Part shown: positions 11,012 through 17,565 of the stretch, piece after piece
Numbering within the stretch: position 1 is the first letter of the stretch
Layout: each line of letters begins with the position of its first letter
From: an uncultured Bacilli bacterium
GTDB taxonomy: Bacteria; Bacillota_I; Bacilli_A; RF39; UBA660
DNA: 38,816 nt
Assembly (NCBI GenBank): GCA_947629375.1
Contig: CANRDN010000019.1
Location: 1-38,816, forward strand
Direction: 5' to 3'
The notes under the pieces: model-generated
The model's database searches: none
Seen by the model: the letters and a program-made list of their open reading frames with translations, nothing else
What the model was told of the DNA's origin: nothing
Made by a program: the position numbers and the translations under genes

Positions 11012-11150
11012 ATACTGCAAAAGTTAAAAAGTATGTTACAATTTATTTAGTTGATTTAATCAATCTTGGGAGTATAATTTTTCGAATATAAGTAAAGTTA
11101 TCGCTCCATTGACGAATCTGTTCGAACTTTTTCGGACATTTAAATATATT

Positions 11151-11177
11151 TCATCTCTATCTAGAGATGATTTTTTT
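11151..11177 (+). terminator. Terminator of the HerA operon
   Basis: TCATCTCT (11151-11158) pairs with AGAGATGA (11163-11170) around a 4-base loop, followed by seven T. The 139 bases between the HerA stop and this hairpin hold no gene. They contain CGAATCTGTTCG and the palindrome GTTCGAAC (11120-11127), which I cannot assign; the right end of the mobile element could lie here. Confidence 0.8.
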
Positions 11178-11183
11178 ATTTAA

Positions 11184-11236
11184 ATAAAAAATCCCCCAGG
11201 ATATTTTGATACACTTGTCAAAATTCCTAGGGGTTA
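11184..11236 (-). terminator. Terminator of the UDG-like gene
   Basis: On the minus strand a CCCCTAGGA / TCCTGGGGG stem, extended by ATTTTGA / TCAAAAT, is followed by ATTTTTTATTT. It lies about 70 bases past the stop of the minus-strand gene ending at 11307. Its core resembles the hairpin at 24791-24840. Confidence 0.75.
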
Positions 11237-11306
11237 ACTATTTCGTCATAAACAAAATAATTAATAAAAGTGGAAATTTAATTATTAGCATTTATTTTCA
11301 ATATAT

Positions 11307-12005
11307 TCATACTGTTGTTTTCTTGCTTTCATTTTCCAAAAACTCTCGATTTTGTATTGGTAAATCTTTCATTATCCATTTAATATCTTCAATAGATTTA
11401 TCAATGTTAAATCTTCCGTTACCTACTGGATAATAAACAGAATAAAAGTTGTATGTTTTCCCATTTATTTCCTTCTCAAAAAGTTGTTTTCTTACTTTAG
11501 AAACCGATATTTTTTCATCTAATACAATAGAGCTTACTTGATTACCAAATAAAAAAATTACTTTAGGATTAATTATTTCAAATTCTTTTTCTAACAAATA
11601 TAAATATTTTTTATAAACATTATCAGGCAATTCTCTAGCATCTACTTGTGTACATTTTCCTAAATTTGTAATAAAGTATTTATGCTTTTCTACATCTTTA
11701 TAAACTTCCTTGGCAAAGTCTTCTGACCAATCTGTACCTTTTATATCCTTTATTTTTCTATAAATATCTTTATCCATCAAATTTAGTTCAAAAAATAAAT
11801 CCCATATATTTTTAGTTCCTATCCAAGGAGATTTAATTCCTTTCCAATCTTTAGAAGATGCTATATTTCGCCCAGTAGGATTCATAAAGACAAAACATAT
11901 ATCAGGATTATTTATACAACCGCCATTATATATTGAATCTAATTCTTTAGCACCATATTTTAATTGAAGTTTATCATATTCAATTTTTAAATCTTCTAAC
12001 TGCAT
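11307..12005 (-). CDS. Uracil-DNA glycosylase superfamily protein
   Basis: A 232-residue protein with the layout of the uracil-DNA glycosylase fold: FVFMNPTGRN near residues 38-47 (first active-site loop), FITNLGKC near 111-118, PKVIFLFGNQ near 147-156 (central strand), and YYPVGNGRFN near 195-204 in the place of the H-P-S/N loop. It would remove damaged bases from DNA or act on a related substrate. The conserved His of the last motif is not obvious, so activity is uncertain. The start has a GGTGAT ribosome binding site 3 bases before the ATG. It stands alone, with its own terminator at 11184-11236, between the defence genes and the SipW operon, and could be cargo or chromosomal. Confidence 0.7.
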   Translation of the reverse strand: MQLEDLKIEYDKLQLKYGAKELDSIYNGGCINNPDICFVFMNPTGRNIASSKDWKGIKSPWIGTKNIWDLFFELNLMDKDIYRKIKDIKGTDWSEDFAKEVYKDVEKHKYFITNLGKCTQVDARELPDNVYKKYLYLLEKEFEIINPKVIFLFGNQVSSIVLDEKISVSKVRKQLFEKEINGKTYNFYSVYYPVGNGRFNIDKSIEDIKWIMKDLPIQNREFLENESKKTTV

Positions 12006-12161
12006 GAAATCACCAATATAATTTTATCATAAAAATTCTCATTTTCCGAGATATGTGAGAAAATTCGTGTTAAACTTTTATTAAAGGTTGATATTTTATG
12101 TATCAAATTGTTATGAGTAAAAGTTGTAGATATCTTCCACAATCGCTCCAATATGTTTTTT

Positions 12162-12189
12162 ACCTTGATTTTTCAAGGTTTATTTTTTT
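12162..12189 (+). terminator. Orphan terminator in a gene-poor stretch
   Basis: ACCTTGA (12162-12168) and TCAAGGT (12173-12179) form a 7-bp stem with a TTTT loop, followed by a T-rich tail. No plus-strand gene ends before it; the previous plus-strand terminator is 1 kb upstream. The gap 12006-12360 otherwise holds the UDG-like gene's promoter region, a GAAATAG/CTATTTC hairpin near 12300, and only short, unconvincing reading frames. It may mark the end of a small RNA or a decayed gene. Confidence 0.55.
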
Positions 12190-12360
12190 GCAATTATTTA
12201 ATTTTTTTAAATAACTAAAAATAACTTATAATTTACAAATTTAAAGCAAAATAAGACAAGCAACCATACGAATTCTCTATTATGGCATAAATTATTAATG
12301 AAATAGGATAAAACTATTTCAAATTTAACTATAGAAAGCTAAATAGAGAGGAGTATATAA

Positions 12361-12861
12361 ATGCATAAAAATAAAAAATTTATTATTATCTTCTTTCTTG
12401 CAACTATTATTTTAATGGCTGTTGGTTATTCAACATTTGCAACAGATTTTACTATCAATGGTGTTACTGAAATCAAAGGTGAGTGGGATGTTAGAATAAC
12501 AAATATAACTGCAATTCAAGTACCTGATGGATGTGATGCAGGAACTCCTACTTTTACCAATGATTCTATTAACTTTTCAGCTAAGCTTAATAAGCCAGGT
12601 GATGAAATAATATACGAGGTTACCATAGAAAATTTAGGAACAATCGATGCCGAATTACAGACCATAATATTCACAGAAGAAATTGATGGAATTGAAGAAA
12701 TTAACTATACAACATCTGAACTTAAAAAAGACCTAAATGTTGGGGATTCGACTACTTTTAACATTATGGTAACATATGTTAAAGATACGAAAGAAATTCC
12801 TGATATTAAAACTAAAACCTTAACGGGGATAATTCAATATGTTCAAAAAGAAGATAGTTAA
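12361..12861 (+). CDS. SipW-dependent (TasA/CalY-type) secreted protein
   Basis: A 166-residue exported protein. It has a lysine-rich N-terminus, a hydrophobic segment (about 7-22) and the sequence GYSTFATDFTI just after it, the shape of SipW-type signal peptides in which cleavage falls in a short Ala/Thr/Ser stretch. The mature part is beta-rich (EIIYEVTIENLGTIDAELQ), like an immunoglobulin-like or camelysin/TasA domain. An AGAGAGGAG ribosome binding site lies upstream. The next gene, overlapping by 23 bases, is the matching signal peptidase, so this is probably its substrate. It may form or anchor surface fibres; no metalloprotease motif is seen. The family is inferred from signal peptide and context, not from a close match. 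Confidence 0.72.
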   Translation: MHKNKKFIIIFFLATIILMAVGYSTFATDFTINGVTEIKGEWDVRITNITAIQVPDGCDAGTPTFTNDSINFSAKLNKPGDEIIYEVTIENLGTIDAELQTIIFTEEIDGIEEINYTTSELKKDLNVGDSTTFNIMVTYVKDTKEIPDIKTKTLTGIIQYVQKEDS

Positions 12862-13948
12862 AAATAAACAATTATTATTTCTTTTAATCTTTTATACTAT
12901 TTGCAATATCTGTTTGTACACTAACAATTTTTATATTAATTTTTTTAAACCATCTTTTTGGTTATTTATTATAATTATTTTTTATTACCAAGATTTTAAT
13001 ATGTCAAAGAAAAAAGGAATTAATATTACTTTCATTATATCTATAATCTTTTTAATACTTTATTTGTTTAGTGGTTTCATTTTTGGCTTTAGTAAAAATT
13101 TTTCTAATTATTCGTTAATTAATACTTTTACAAATGTATTGAAAGTTATCTTATCAATATGTGGTATTGAAATAATACGCTATAAACTTCTTAGAGGTAA
13201 TAAAAACAACTTATCTTTTATAGTTTTAATAACTGCTATTATTATTTTAAGCGAAATAGATTTTAAAACCCTATTTCTATCACATAACATTATCTTTTTT
13301 CATTATGTTGCTTCAACAATTATGCCTATTATTGTTGAGAATATTCTATTTACTTATCTATCTTTAAACTCCCACTATGACATTCCAATAATTATTAAAA
13401 CTTTTAGTGAAGTCCCTAAAATAATTTTACCGATTATGCCTTATAGTAACTGGTTTATTGAAGGATCTTTTGCAATTATTAAAGTTTTAATAATTTATTA
13501 TTTATTTAAATACTTTATTTTTGATAAAAAGGCTCATCACTTTACCAATTTGGGCATAACTCTTTATCCTTTAACTATTATTACATCTACTTTATTGGTA
13601 TCATTTATGCTTGGATTATTTTCTTATAAACCTATAGCGATATTATCAAATAGTATGAATCCAACATTTGAAAGGGGAGATGTTGTGATTTATAAAAAGG
13701 AAGAAAATATCGTACCAGGTAATATTATCGTCTTTCAATATCAAAATCAAATTATTGTTCATCGAGTTGTAAGTATAAATGAATATTATGTTACTAAAGG
13801 AGATGCGAATAATAGTGTCGATTATATAAAAGTTAAAAGGGAAGATATAAAAGGAGTTTATCAGTTTTCTCTCAAATATTTAGGATATCCTTCGATTTGG
13901 TTAAATGAATTTTTTAAAGAGGAGGATTCAAGTGCTAAGAAAAAGTAA
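12839..13948 (+). CDS. SipW-type (ER-type) signal peptidase I with long N-terminal membrane domain
   Basis: A 369-residue membrane protein. The C-terminal 110 residues are an S26B signal peptidase: SNSMNPTFERGD near residue 270 with the nucleophile Ser before Met, and VHRVVSI near 307 where His replaces the Lys of ordinary bacterial signal peptidases, followed by TKGDANN. This Ser/His type defines SipW and archaeal/ER enzymes. The first 260 residues contain about seven hydrophobic segments, far more than the roughly 190-residue B. subtilis SipW as I recall it. The extra domain is unrecognised. It should process the protein encoded just before it, with which it overlaps by 23 bases; the next gene overlaps its end by 17 bases, so all three are cotranscribed. 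Confidence 0.85.
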   Translation: MFKKKIVKNKQLLFLLIFYTICNICLYTNNFYINFFKPSFWLFIIIIFYYQDFNMSKKKGINITFIISIIFLILYLFSGFIFGFSKNFSNYSLINTFTNVLKVILSICGIEIIRYKLLRGNKNNLSFIVLITAIIILSEIDFKTLFLSHNIIFFHYVASTIMPIIVENILFTYLSLNSHYDIPIIIKTFSEVPKIILPIMPYSNWFIEGSFAIIKVLIIYYLFKYFIFDKKAHHFTNLGITLYPLTIITSTLLVSFMLGLFSYKPIAILSNSMNPTFERGDVVIYKKEENIVPGNIIVFQYQNQIIVHRVVSINEYYVTKGDANNSVDYIKVKREDIKGVYQFSLKYLGYPSIWLNEFFKEEDSSAKKK

Positions 13949-14849
13949 AAAATTGTTAATGATCTTAAGTTTTATTGTTTTAATAGGAATTATTCTATTA
14001 GGAGTAATCTATATTAATAAAAATATGCAAAAAAAAGAAATCTATCAATTAAAAAATAAAACTTATTACGAAGTTGTAATAAATCCTAATGCTTATTTTT
14101 TAAATGATAGATTAGAAGCTGATAATTTTTATATCGCTAGTTCAATTAAAAATATCAATATTTATTTTGATTACTATCTAAGGGATGAAACAAAAGAAAG
14201 TATTAACTATTCTTATGATATAGAAGCTACTATTAAAAGTTATGCTGATAATGGTACAAAACTAATTTGGACAAAAGATTTTTATTTGAAAAATATAGAT
14301 GACAAAGTAGAAAAAGAAATTGATATAAAAGAAAGTTACAAATTAGATTATCAATATTATGTTAATTATGTTAAATCTTTTCAAGAATATTACAATATTA
14401 AAACTGAAAACTATTTGTATGTAAAACTTAATTTAAAGATTAATGATGAAGATAATCCTTATGTTGAATTAGTTATTCCTATTGGGAAAGATATTATAGA
14501 AATTACTATGAAAGAAGACAATGAATTTTTAAACAATAATAAACAAAAAATTGATATTAAAATAGGAATAGCTTTAATTATTTTTGTAATAGCAAGTGGT
14601 TATTTAATAATTGAACTTTTTTTAAATAAAAATAGTGAAAGTGTAGTTTTAAAAGCATATCAAGACATAATAATACCGGTTCAGAATAAACTTGATATTA
14701 ACTTCGATAGTATTATATATTTAACTTGTTTAAAAGATTTAATTAAAATAGCCGAAAATAATAATGTGAATATACTTAGTTATCAAAATAATTACTATAT
14801 TATTATAGATAATCTTTGCTATATTTATAATTTTGGAGAATTACATTAA
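13932..14849 (+). CDS. DUF5305-like membrane protein of the SipW operon
   Basis: A roughly 305-residue protein with an N-terminal membrane segment (about 7-27), a large extracellular domain rich in Tyr, Asn and Lys (about 30-215), a second membrane segment (about 218-235) and a cytoplasmic tail of about 75 residues. This two-segment layout and its place after a SipW-type peptidase fit the DUF5305 family, whose function is unknown. The start is GTG at 13932: GAGGAGG ends 6 bases upstream. An in-frame ATG at 13905 lacks such a site and would lengthen the overlap with the peptidase gene. It may assist secretion or assembly of the substrate. Terminator at 14865-14910. Confidence 0.65.
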   Translation: MLRKSKKLLMILSFIVLIGIILLGVIYINKNMQKKEIYQLKNKTYYEVVINPNAYFLNDRLEADNFYIASSIKNINIYFDYYLRDETKESINYSYDIEATIKSYADNGTKLIWTKDFYLKNIDDKVEKEIDIKESYKLDYQYYVNYVKSFQEYYNIKTENYLYVKLNLKINDEDNPYVELVIPIGKDIIEITMKEDNEFLNNNKQKIDIKIGIALIIFVIASGYLIIELFLNKNSESVVLKAYQDIIIPVQNKLDINFDSIIYLTCLKDLIKIAENNNVNILSYQNNYYIIIDNLCYIYNFGELH

Positions 14850-14864
14850 TTATATATTTATGCT

Positions 14865-14910
14865 TTGAGCAAGAGTTGTAAAAATTTCTCACTTTTGCTC
14901 AATTTTTTTT
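14865..14910 (+). terminator. Terminator of the SipW operon
   Basis: TTGAGCAA (14865-14872) pairs with TTGCTCAA (14895-14902), with a further weak pair towards the loop, followed by eight T. Confidence 0.75.
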
Positions 14911-14923
14911 AAAAACTTTAATT

Positions 14924-14952
14924 TTGATATACTCTTTGTATCATCATATTAT
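14924..14952 (+). promoter_or_regulatory. Promoter of the RdgB-like gene
   Basis: TTGATA (14924-14929) and TATTAT (14947-14952) are separated by 17 bases. They lie between the SipW-operon terminator and the RdgB gene, so this gene has its own transcript. Confidence 0.55.
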
Positions 14953-14989
14953 ATTTTATGTTAGAATATAAAAGCAGGGAGAAATAAAT

Positions 14990-15601
14990 ATGGAAAATTT
15001 AACTTATGTAACTGGGAATTATGGTAAATATGTTTCTGTAAAGGAAAAGTTTGAAAATGCTGGTATTATGATTGATTATTTTGATTGTGATTTAGAAGAG
15101 CCTGACGTTAATGATATAAAATTTATATCAAAAGAAAAGGCTAGACAAGCTTTTGAAAAATTAGGAACACCTGTCTTTGTTGCTGATTCTGGATTTTACA
15201 TAGAAGATTATCCTAAAAATCCTGGGTATCCTGGTGCATTCGTAAAAAGAAGTGGAGTGTCATCTAATATTACAGGTCTATTAGAAACAATGAAACAAGT
15301 TAAAAATAGAAATTGTTGTTTCCTTGATTGCCTAACATTTTTTGATGGTAAAGATTATTTTCAATTTTTTGGAGTTAGCAAAGGTACTCTTTCAAATGAA
15401 ATAAGAGGAGAACAAAATAAAAGGGCAAAATCAAATTTATGGTTTGTATTCATTCCAATGAACTGTAGTAAAACTTTAGCTGAAATGTCAAATGAAGAAA
15501 GAAATAATAGGGATGATAATAGAACAAGTGCCACAGATGAATTTATTAAATGGTATAAAAAAGAATATAAAAGTGAAAAAAAACTAACAAAAAATTTATA
15601 A
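14990..15601 (+). CDS. rdgB: RdgB/HAM1-like non-canonical purine NTP pyrophosphatase
   Basis: A 203-residue HAM1-family enzyme that hydrolyses dITP, XTP and similar nucleotides to monophosphates and pyrophosphate, keeping deaminated purines out of DNA and RNA. The phosphate-binding N-terminus YVTGNYGKY (residues 5-13) corresponds to the usual TxNxxK motif. VADSGFYIE (about 63-71) holds the catalytic Asp, PGYPGAFVKR follows, and the C-terminal part has KTLAEMSNEERN. The length is normal. The usual SHR near the C-terminus is not exact (NNRDDNRTSA), so this is a divergent member. It is a single gene with its own promoter, ahead of the histidine-leader region. Confidence 0.82.
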   Translation: MENLTYVTGNYGKYVSVKEKFENAGIMIDYFDCDLEEPDVNDIKFISKEKARQAFEKLGTPVFVADSGFYIEDYPKNPGYPGAFVKRSGVSSNITGLLETMKQVKNRNCCFLDCLTFFDGKDYFQFFGVSKGTLSNEIRGEQNKRAKSNLWFVFIPMNCSKTLAEMSNEERNNRDDNRTSATDEFIKWYKKEYKSEKKLTKNL

Positions 15602-15635
15602 ATATTAAAATTTTATTGTGATGTTTAAAATTTAC

Positions 15636-15674
15636 TTGACACAAATAAAGAATTATGCAAATATATTGTATAAG
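15636..15674 (+). promoter_or_regulatory. Probable promoter of the histidine-leader transcript
   Basis: A perfect TTGACA at 15636-15641 is followed by AT-rich candidates for the -10 box (TATATT at 15662-15667, or TATAAG at 15669-15674). Spacing is 20 or more bases, longer than ideal, so the exact -10 is uncertain. Confidence 0.4.
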
Positions 15675-15690
15675 AAAAAGAGGAATAATT

Positions 15691-15744
15691 ATGAATTTAA
15701 AAATATTTTTAAATCAATTACATCATCATCGTAGGAGCTTGTAA
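15691..15744 (+). CDS. Histidine-rich leader peptide (17 residues)
   Basis: A short reading frame for MNLKIFLNQLHHHRRSL. It has an AGAGG ribosome binding site 7 bases before the ATG, three tandem CAT (His) codons at 15721-15729, then CGT AGG (Arg Arg), Ser, Leu and TAA. It lies between a TTGACA promoter element and an intrinsic terminator, all upstream of the DapF-fold racemase gene at 16055. A short translated ORF with tandem codons for one amino acid before a terminator is the hallmark of transcription attenuation; the sensed amino acid would be histidine, possibly arginine as well. It is not a known Rfam element that I can name in this phylum. Confidence 0.72.
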   Translation: MNLKIFLNQLHHHRRSL

Positions 15745-15806
15745 CTATTGCTAAAAAGCGTAGGTACAGGCTAAATTTGCTGTGCCTACGATAGTTTAAA
15801 AATATT
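15743..15806 (+). promoter_or_regulatory. Leader RNA hairpin of the histidine attenuator
   Basis: CGTAGGTACAG (15759-15769) pairs with CTGTGCCTACG (15780-15790), 11 bp with one G-U. The stem can extend by AACTAT/ATAGTT (15743-15748 with 15791-15796). In addition AATATTTTTAAA inside the leader ORF (15702-15713) is fully complementary to 15795-15806. The 3' arm CCTAC-ATAGT (15785-15795) can instead pair with ACTAT-GTAGG (15827-15838), the 5' arm of the terminator, giving an antiterminator. The two pairings exclude each other. How a stalled ribosome shifts the balance is not clear from the layout. Confidence 0.6.
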
Positions 15807-15809
15807 AAG

Positions 15810-15886
15810 AATAGATATACTAAAAGACTATTTGTAGGAAGAAAAAATTCTATAAATAGTCTTTTTTTGTATATCTATTTTTTTAA
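15810..15886 (+). terminator. Attenuator terminator before the racemase gene
   Basis: An 18-bp stem (15822-15839 with 15848-15865, containing AGACTATTT/AAATAGTCT) is followed by a T run. It is enclosed by a second stem, AATAGATATAC (15810-15820) with GTATATCTATT (15869-15879), and another T run. It is the strongest hairpin in the region and lies 170 bases before the racemase start. Confidence 0.8.
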
Positions 15887-15917
15887 ATTAAGAATTAAAA
15901 ATTTATAGTTATTCTAA

Positions 15918-16025
15918 AAGGAAGGTGGTTTAAAAAATGATTTAGATTAAAAATGCAATATGTCATTTAGGGGATATGATATAGAAAATGTATCAAAAAA
16001 ATTAAAAAATTATAAAAAAAAATAA
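15918..16025 (+). other. Start-stop codon pair and 21-codon ORF ahead of the racemase
   Basis: A very strong ribosome binding site (AAGGAAGGTGG, 15918-15928) is followed at normal spacing by ATG ATT TAG (15937-15945), a two-codon frame. At 15960-16025 a 21-codon frame encodes MSFRGYDIENVSKKLKNY plus a Lys tail; SFRGYD-x-x-x-V resembles the N-terminal motif of DivIVA proteins. It has no good ribosome binding site of its own. It could be the remnant of a lost gene or a second translated leader element. Confidence 0.3.
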
Positions 16026-16054
16026 ATTAAAACAGAAAAATTGGAGGGATTAAA

Positions 16055-16852
16055 ATGAACAAAATTAAATATTTAATATATAAGCCAGCAGGTAACGATA
16101 CAGCATTAGTGTATGGTACTCAATACAATGAAACAATGAAGAAGAGGATTAATGATGCAATTATGAAGAGACATACAAATGTTGAACAAGTTGGTTTTAT
16201 TAATGATAATGGAAAAAAAGAACTACAAATGGCAGGAGGAGAATTTTGTGGAAATGCAACTAGAAGTGCTGCATATAATTATTTAAATGGAAAGCAAGGA
16301 AAAATACAAATATGCGTAAATTCAAAAGATAAAATTATAGCAGGTGTTGATAAGGATAAGAAAGCTTGGTGTGAAATACCATTACCTGAAAAAAGCAACA
16401 TTATTACAGAGATAGAAAAGGGAATATTTATTGTTGATTTAAAGGGAATCACTATTGTTGTTATTCAAGATTTTCAAGCGCAAAAGTACTTATGCAACAA
16501 AGATAAATTGAAGCAAGTTGGAAGAAAATTGATCGATGATTATAATCTTGTAGATAATTCAGCAGTTGGTGTAATGTTTTGTGAAAATAAAAAAGAAAAA
16601 ATAAAGATAAATCCAATTGTTTGGGTAAAGAGCATAGATACATTATTTTATGAAACTGCTTGTGGTAGTGGAAGTATGGCAGTATGTATAGTTGAGTCCT
16701 ATCTTAAAAAGCAAAAAGAGAAAATTGACATAATACAGCCATCAGGTTTAATAATTACAGCAAGTGTAGATTATAAGAATGATAGATTTCAACAATCAAT
16801 AATTTCAGGAAATATTGAAAATGATGGAATAGTATATTCTTTAGATTTATAG
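16055..16852 (+). CDS. CntK-like (DapF-fold) amino-acid racemase, probable histidine racemase
   Basis: A 265-residue PLP-independent racemase of the diaminopimelate-epimerase fold. Both catalytic cysteines are present: MAGGEFCGNATRS near residues 64-76 and ETACGSGSM near 205-213. They would deprotonate and reprotonate the alpha carbon from opposite faces. PAGNDTALVYG near the N-terminus replaces the DapF GLGNDF motif. EQVGFI and GGEFCGNAT match my memory of S. aureus CntK, the histidine racemase of staphylopine synthesis, better than DapF. A GGAGGG ribosome binding site precedes the ATG. Upstream lies a leader peptide with three His codons and a terminator, which independently points to histidine. 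No cntL/cntM-like genes are adjacent, so a role in making or salvaging D-histidine on its own is inferred. DapF or another amino-acid racemase is the alternative. Confidence 0.75.
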   Translation: MNKIKYLIYKPAGNDTALVYGTQYNETMKKRINDAIMKRHTNVEQVGFINDNGKKELQMAGGEFCGNATRSAAYNYLNGKQGKIQICVNSKDKIIAGVDKDKKAWCEIPLPEKSNIITEIEKGIFIVDLKGITIVVIQDFQAQKYLCNKDKLKQVGRKLIDDYNLVDNSAVGVMFCENKKEKIKINPIVWVKSIDTLFYETACGSGSMAVCIVESYLKKQKEKIDIIQPSGLIITASVDYKNDRFQQSIISGNIENDGIVYSLDL

Positions 16853-16888
16853 ATTAAATATTATAAAGGAAGAATAGATTTCTTAAAT

Positions 16889-17563
16889 TTAAAATGACTT
16901 CTTAAGAAAAATTTTGTATGAAATAAGATAAGAAATAACATAGAATAAAATGTTTAAGACAATACAAATATATGGTGATATTTTTAACAAGTATTTTAAA
17001 TCTAAATTGAAATATAAATCGGGAAATAATACTAATACCAAAGTACCAAGCATACTTAATAAGAAAACTAATAGAGCAGGGATTATGACAGATTGCATTC
17101 TTCCTTTTTCTACTCCCCATTTATAAATACAAGGTATATTGGAGCACATTAGAAATGAAACACTTGTGAATGCTATAAAGCATATTCTTAATGAATCTCC
17201 TAAATTATATACTTTACCTCTTACTAAAACAGTAATAGTAAAACTCACTATAATTCCTACTAAAATGGAAATAAAAGAATTTAAAAAGACAAATAAATAC
17301 TTAGATAAAACGATATCTTTTCTTGTGATTGGTAATGATAATAGGTACTTATCAGAATCAGCATTCTCGTCGTATGAAAAAGAAGAGATACTATTCATTC
17401 CAAAAAATATTAAGAATACAATTGAACCAACAGTAAAAATATCATCTTTTACAGAACCGAAAAAAATTAAAAAGACAAACATAATAGCACTAAAAATGAT
17501 ATTGCCTTTAAAATTTTTAAAAACATATAGATCTTTTAATAATAAACCTTTAATAGTATTCAT
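16889..17563 (-). CDS. ABC-2 type exporter permease
   Basis: A 224-residue membrane protein with six hydrophobic segments and the N-terminal GLLLKDLYVFKNF typical of ABC2_membrane_5-type permeases (the BcrB/YhaP-like kind). SSFSYDENADSDKYLLSLPITRKDIVLSKY between the second and third segments is the family's conserved cytoplasmic loop (given here in part). It pairs with the ATPase gene immediately upstream: its AAGGAGA ribosome binding site sits in the end of that gene and the stop-start gap is 2 bases. The substrate is unknown. Such pairs often follow a GntR-type regulator, which is absent here. Confidence 0.82.
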   Translation of the reverse strand: MNTIKGLLLKDLYVFKNFKGNIIFSAIMFVFLIFFGSVKDDIFTVGSIVFLIFFGMNSISSFSYDENADSDKYLLSLPITRKDIVLSKYLFVFLNSFISILVGIIVSFTITVLVRGKVYNLGDSLRICFIAFTSVSFLMCSNIPCIYKWGVEKGRMQSVIIPALLVFLLSMLGTLVLVLFPDLYFNLDLKYLLKISPYICIVLNILFYVISYLISYKIFLKKSF

Positions 17564-17565
17564 AG

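Noticed and set aside
11113-11124. CGAATCTGTTCG as a LexA (SOS) box
   Set aside because: The Bacillota LexA box has CGAAC-4 bases-GTTCG; here the gap between CGAA and TTCG is two bases too short, and no promoter follows.
11099-12155. Direct repeat ATCGCTCCA as attachment sites of an element carrying the UDG-like gene
   Set aside because: Nine bases shared once is not convincing in this AT-rich DNA, and no recombinase lies between the copies.
12081-12234. Short frames around the orphan terminator (for example a 38-codon frame from the ATG near 12098)
   Set aside because: They run through the terminator hairpin, have no good ribosome binding site and no recognisable sequence.
16055-16852. Annotation as housekeeping diaminopimelate epimerase (dapF)
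   Set aside because: The GLGNDF start and MCGNG motif of DapF are replaced by PAGNDT and GGEFCGNAT, closer to CntK, no lysine/DAP genes are adjacent, and the leader carries His codons.
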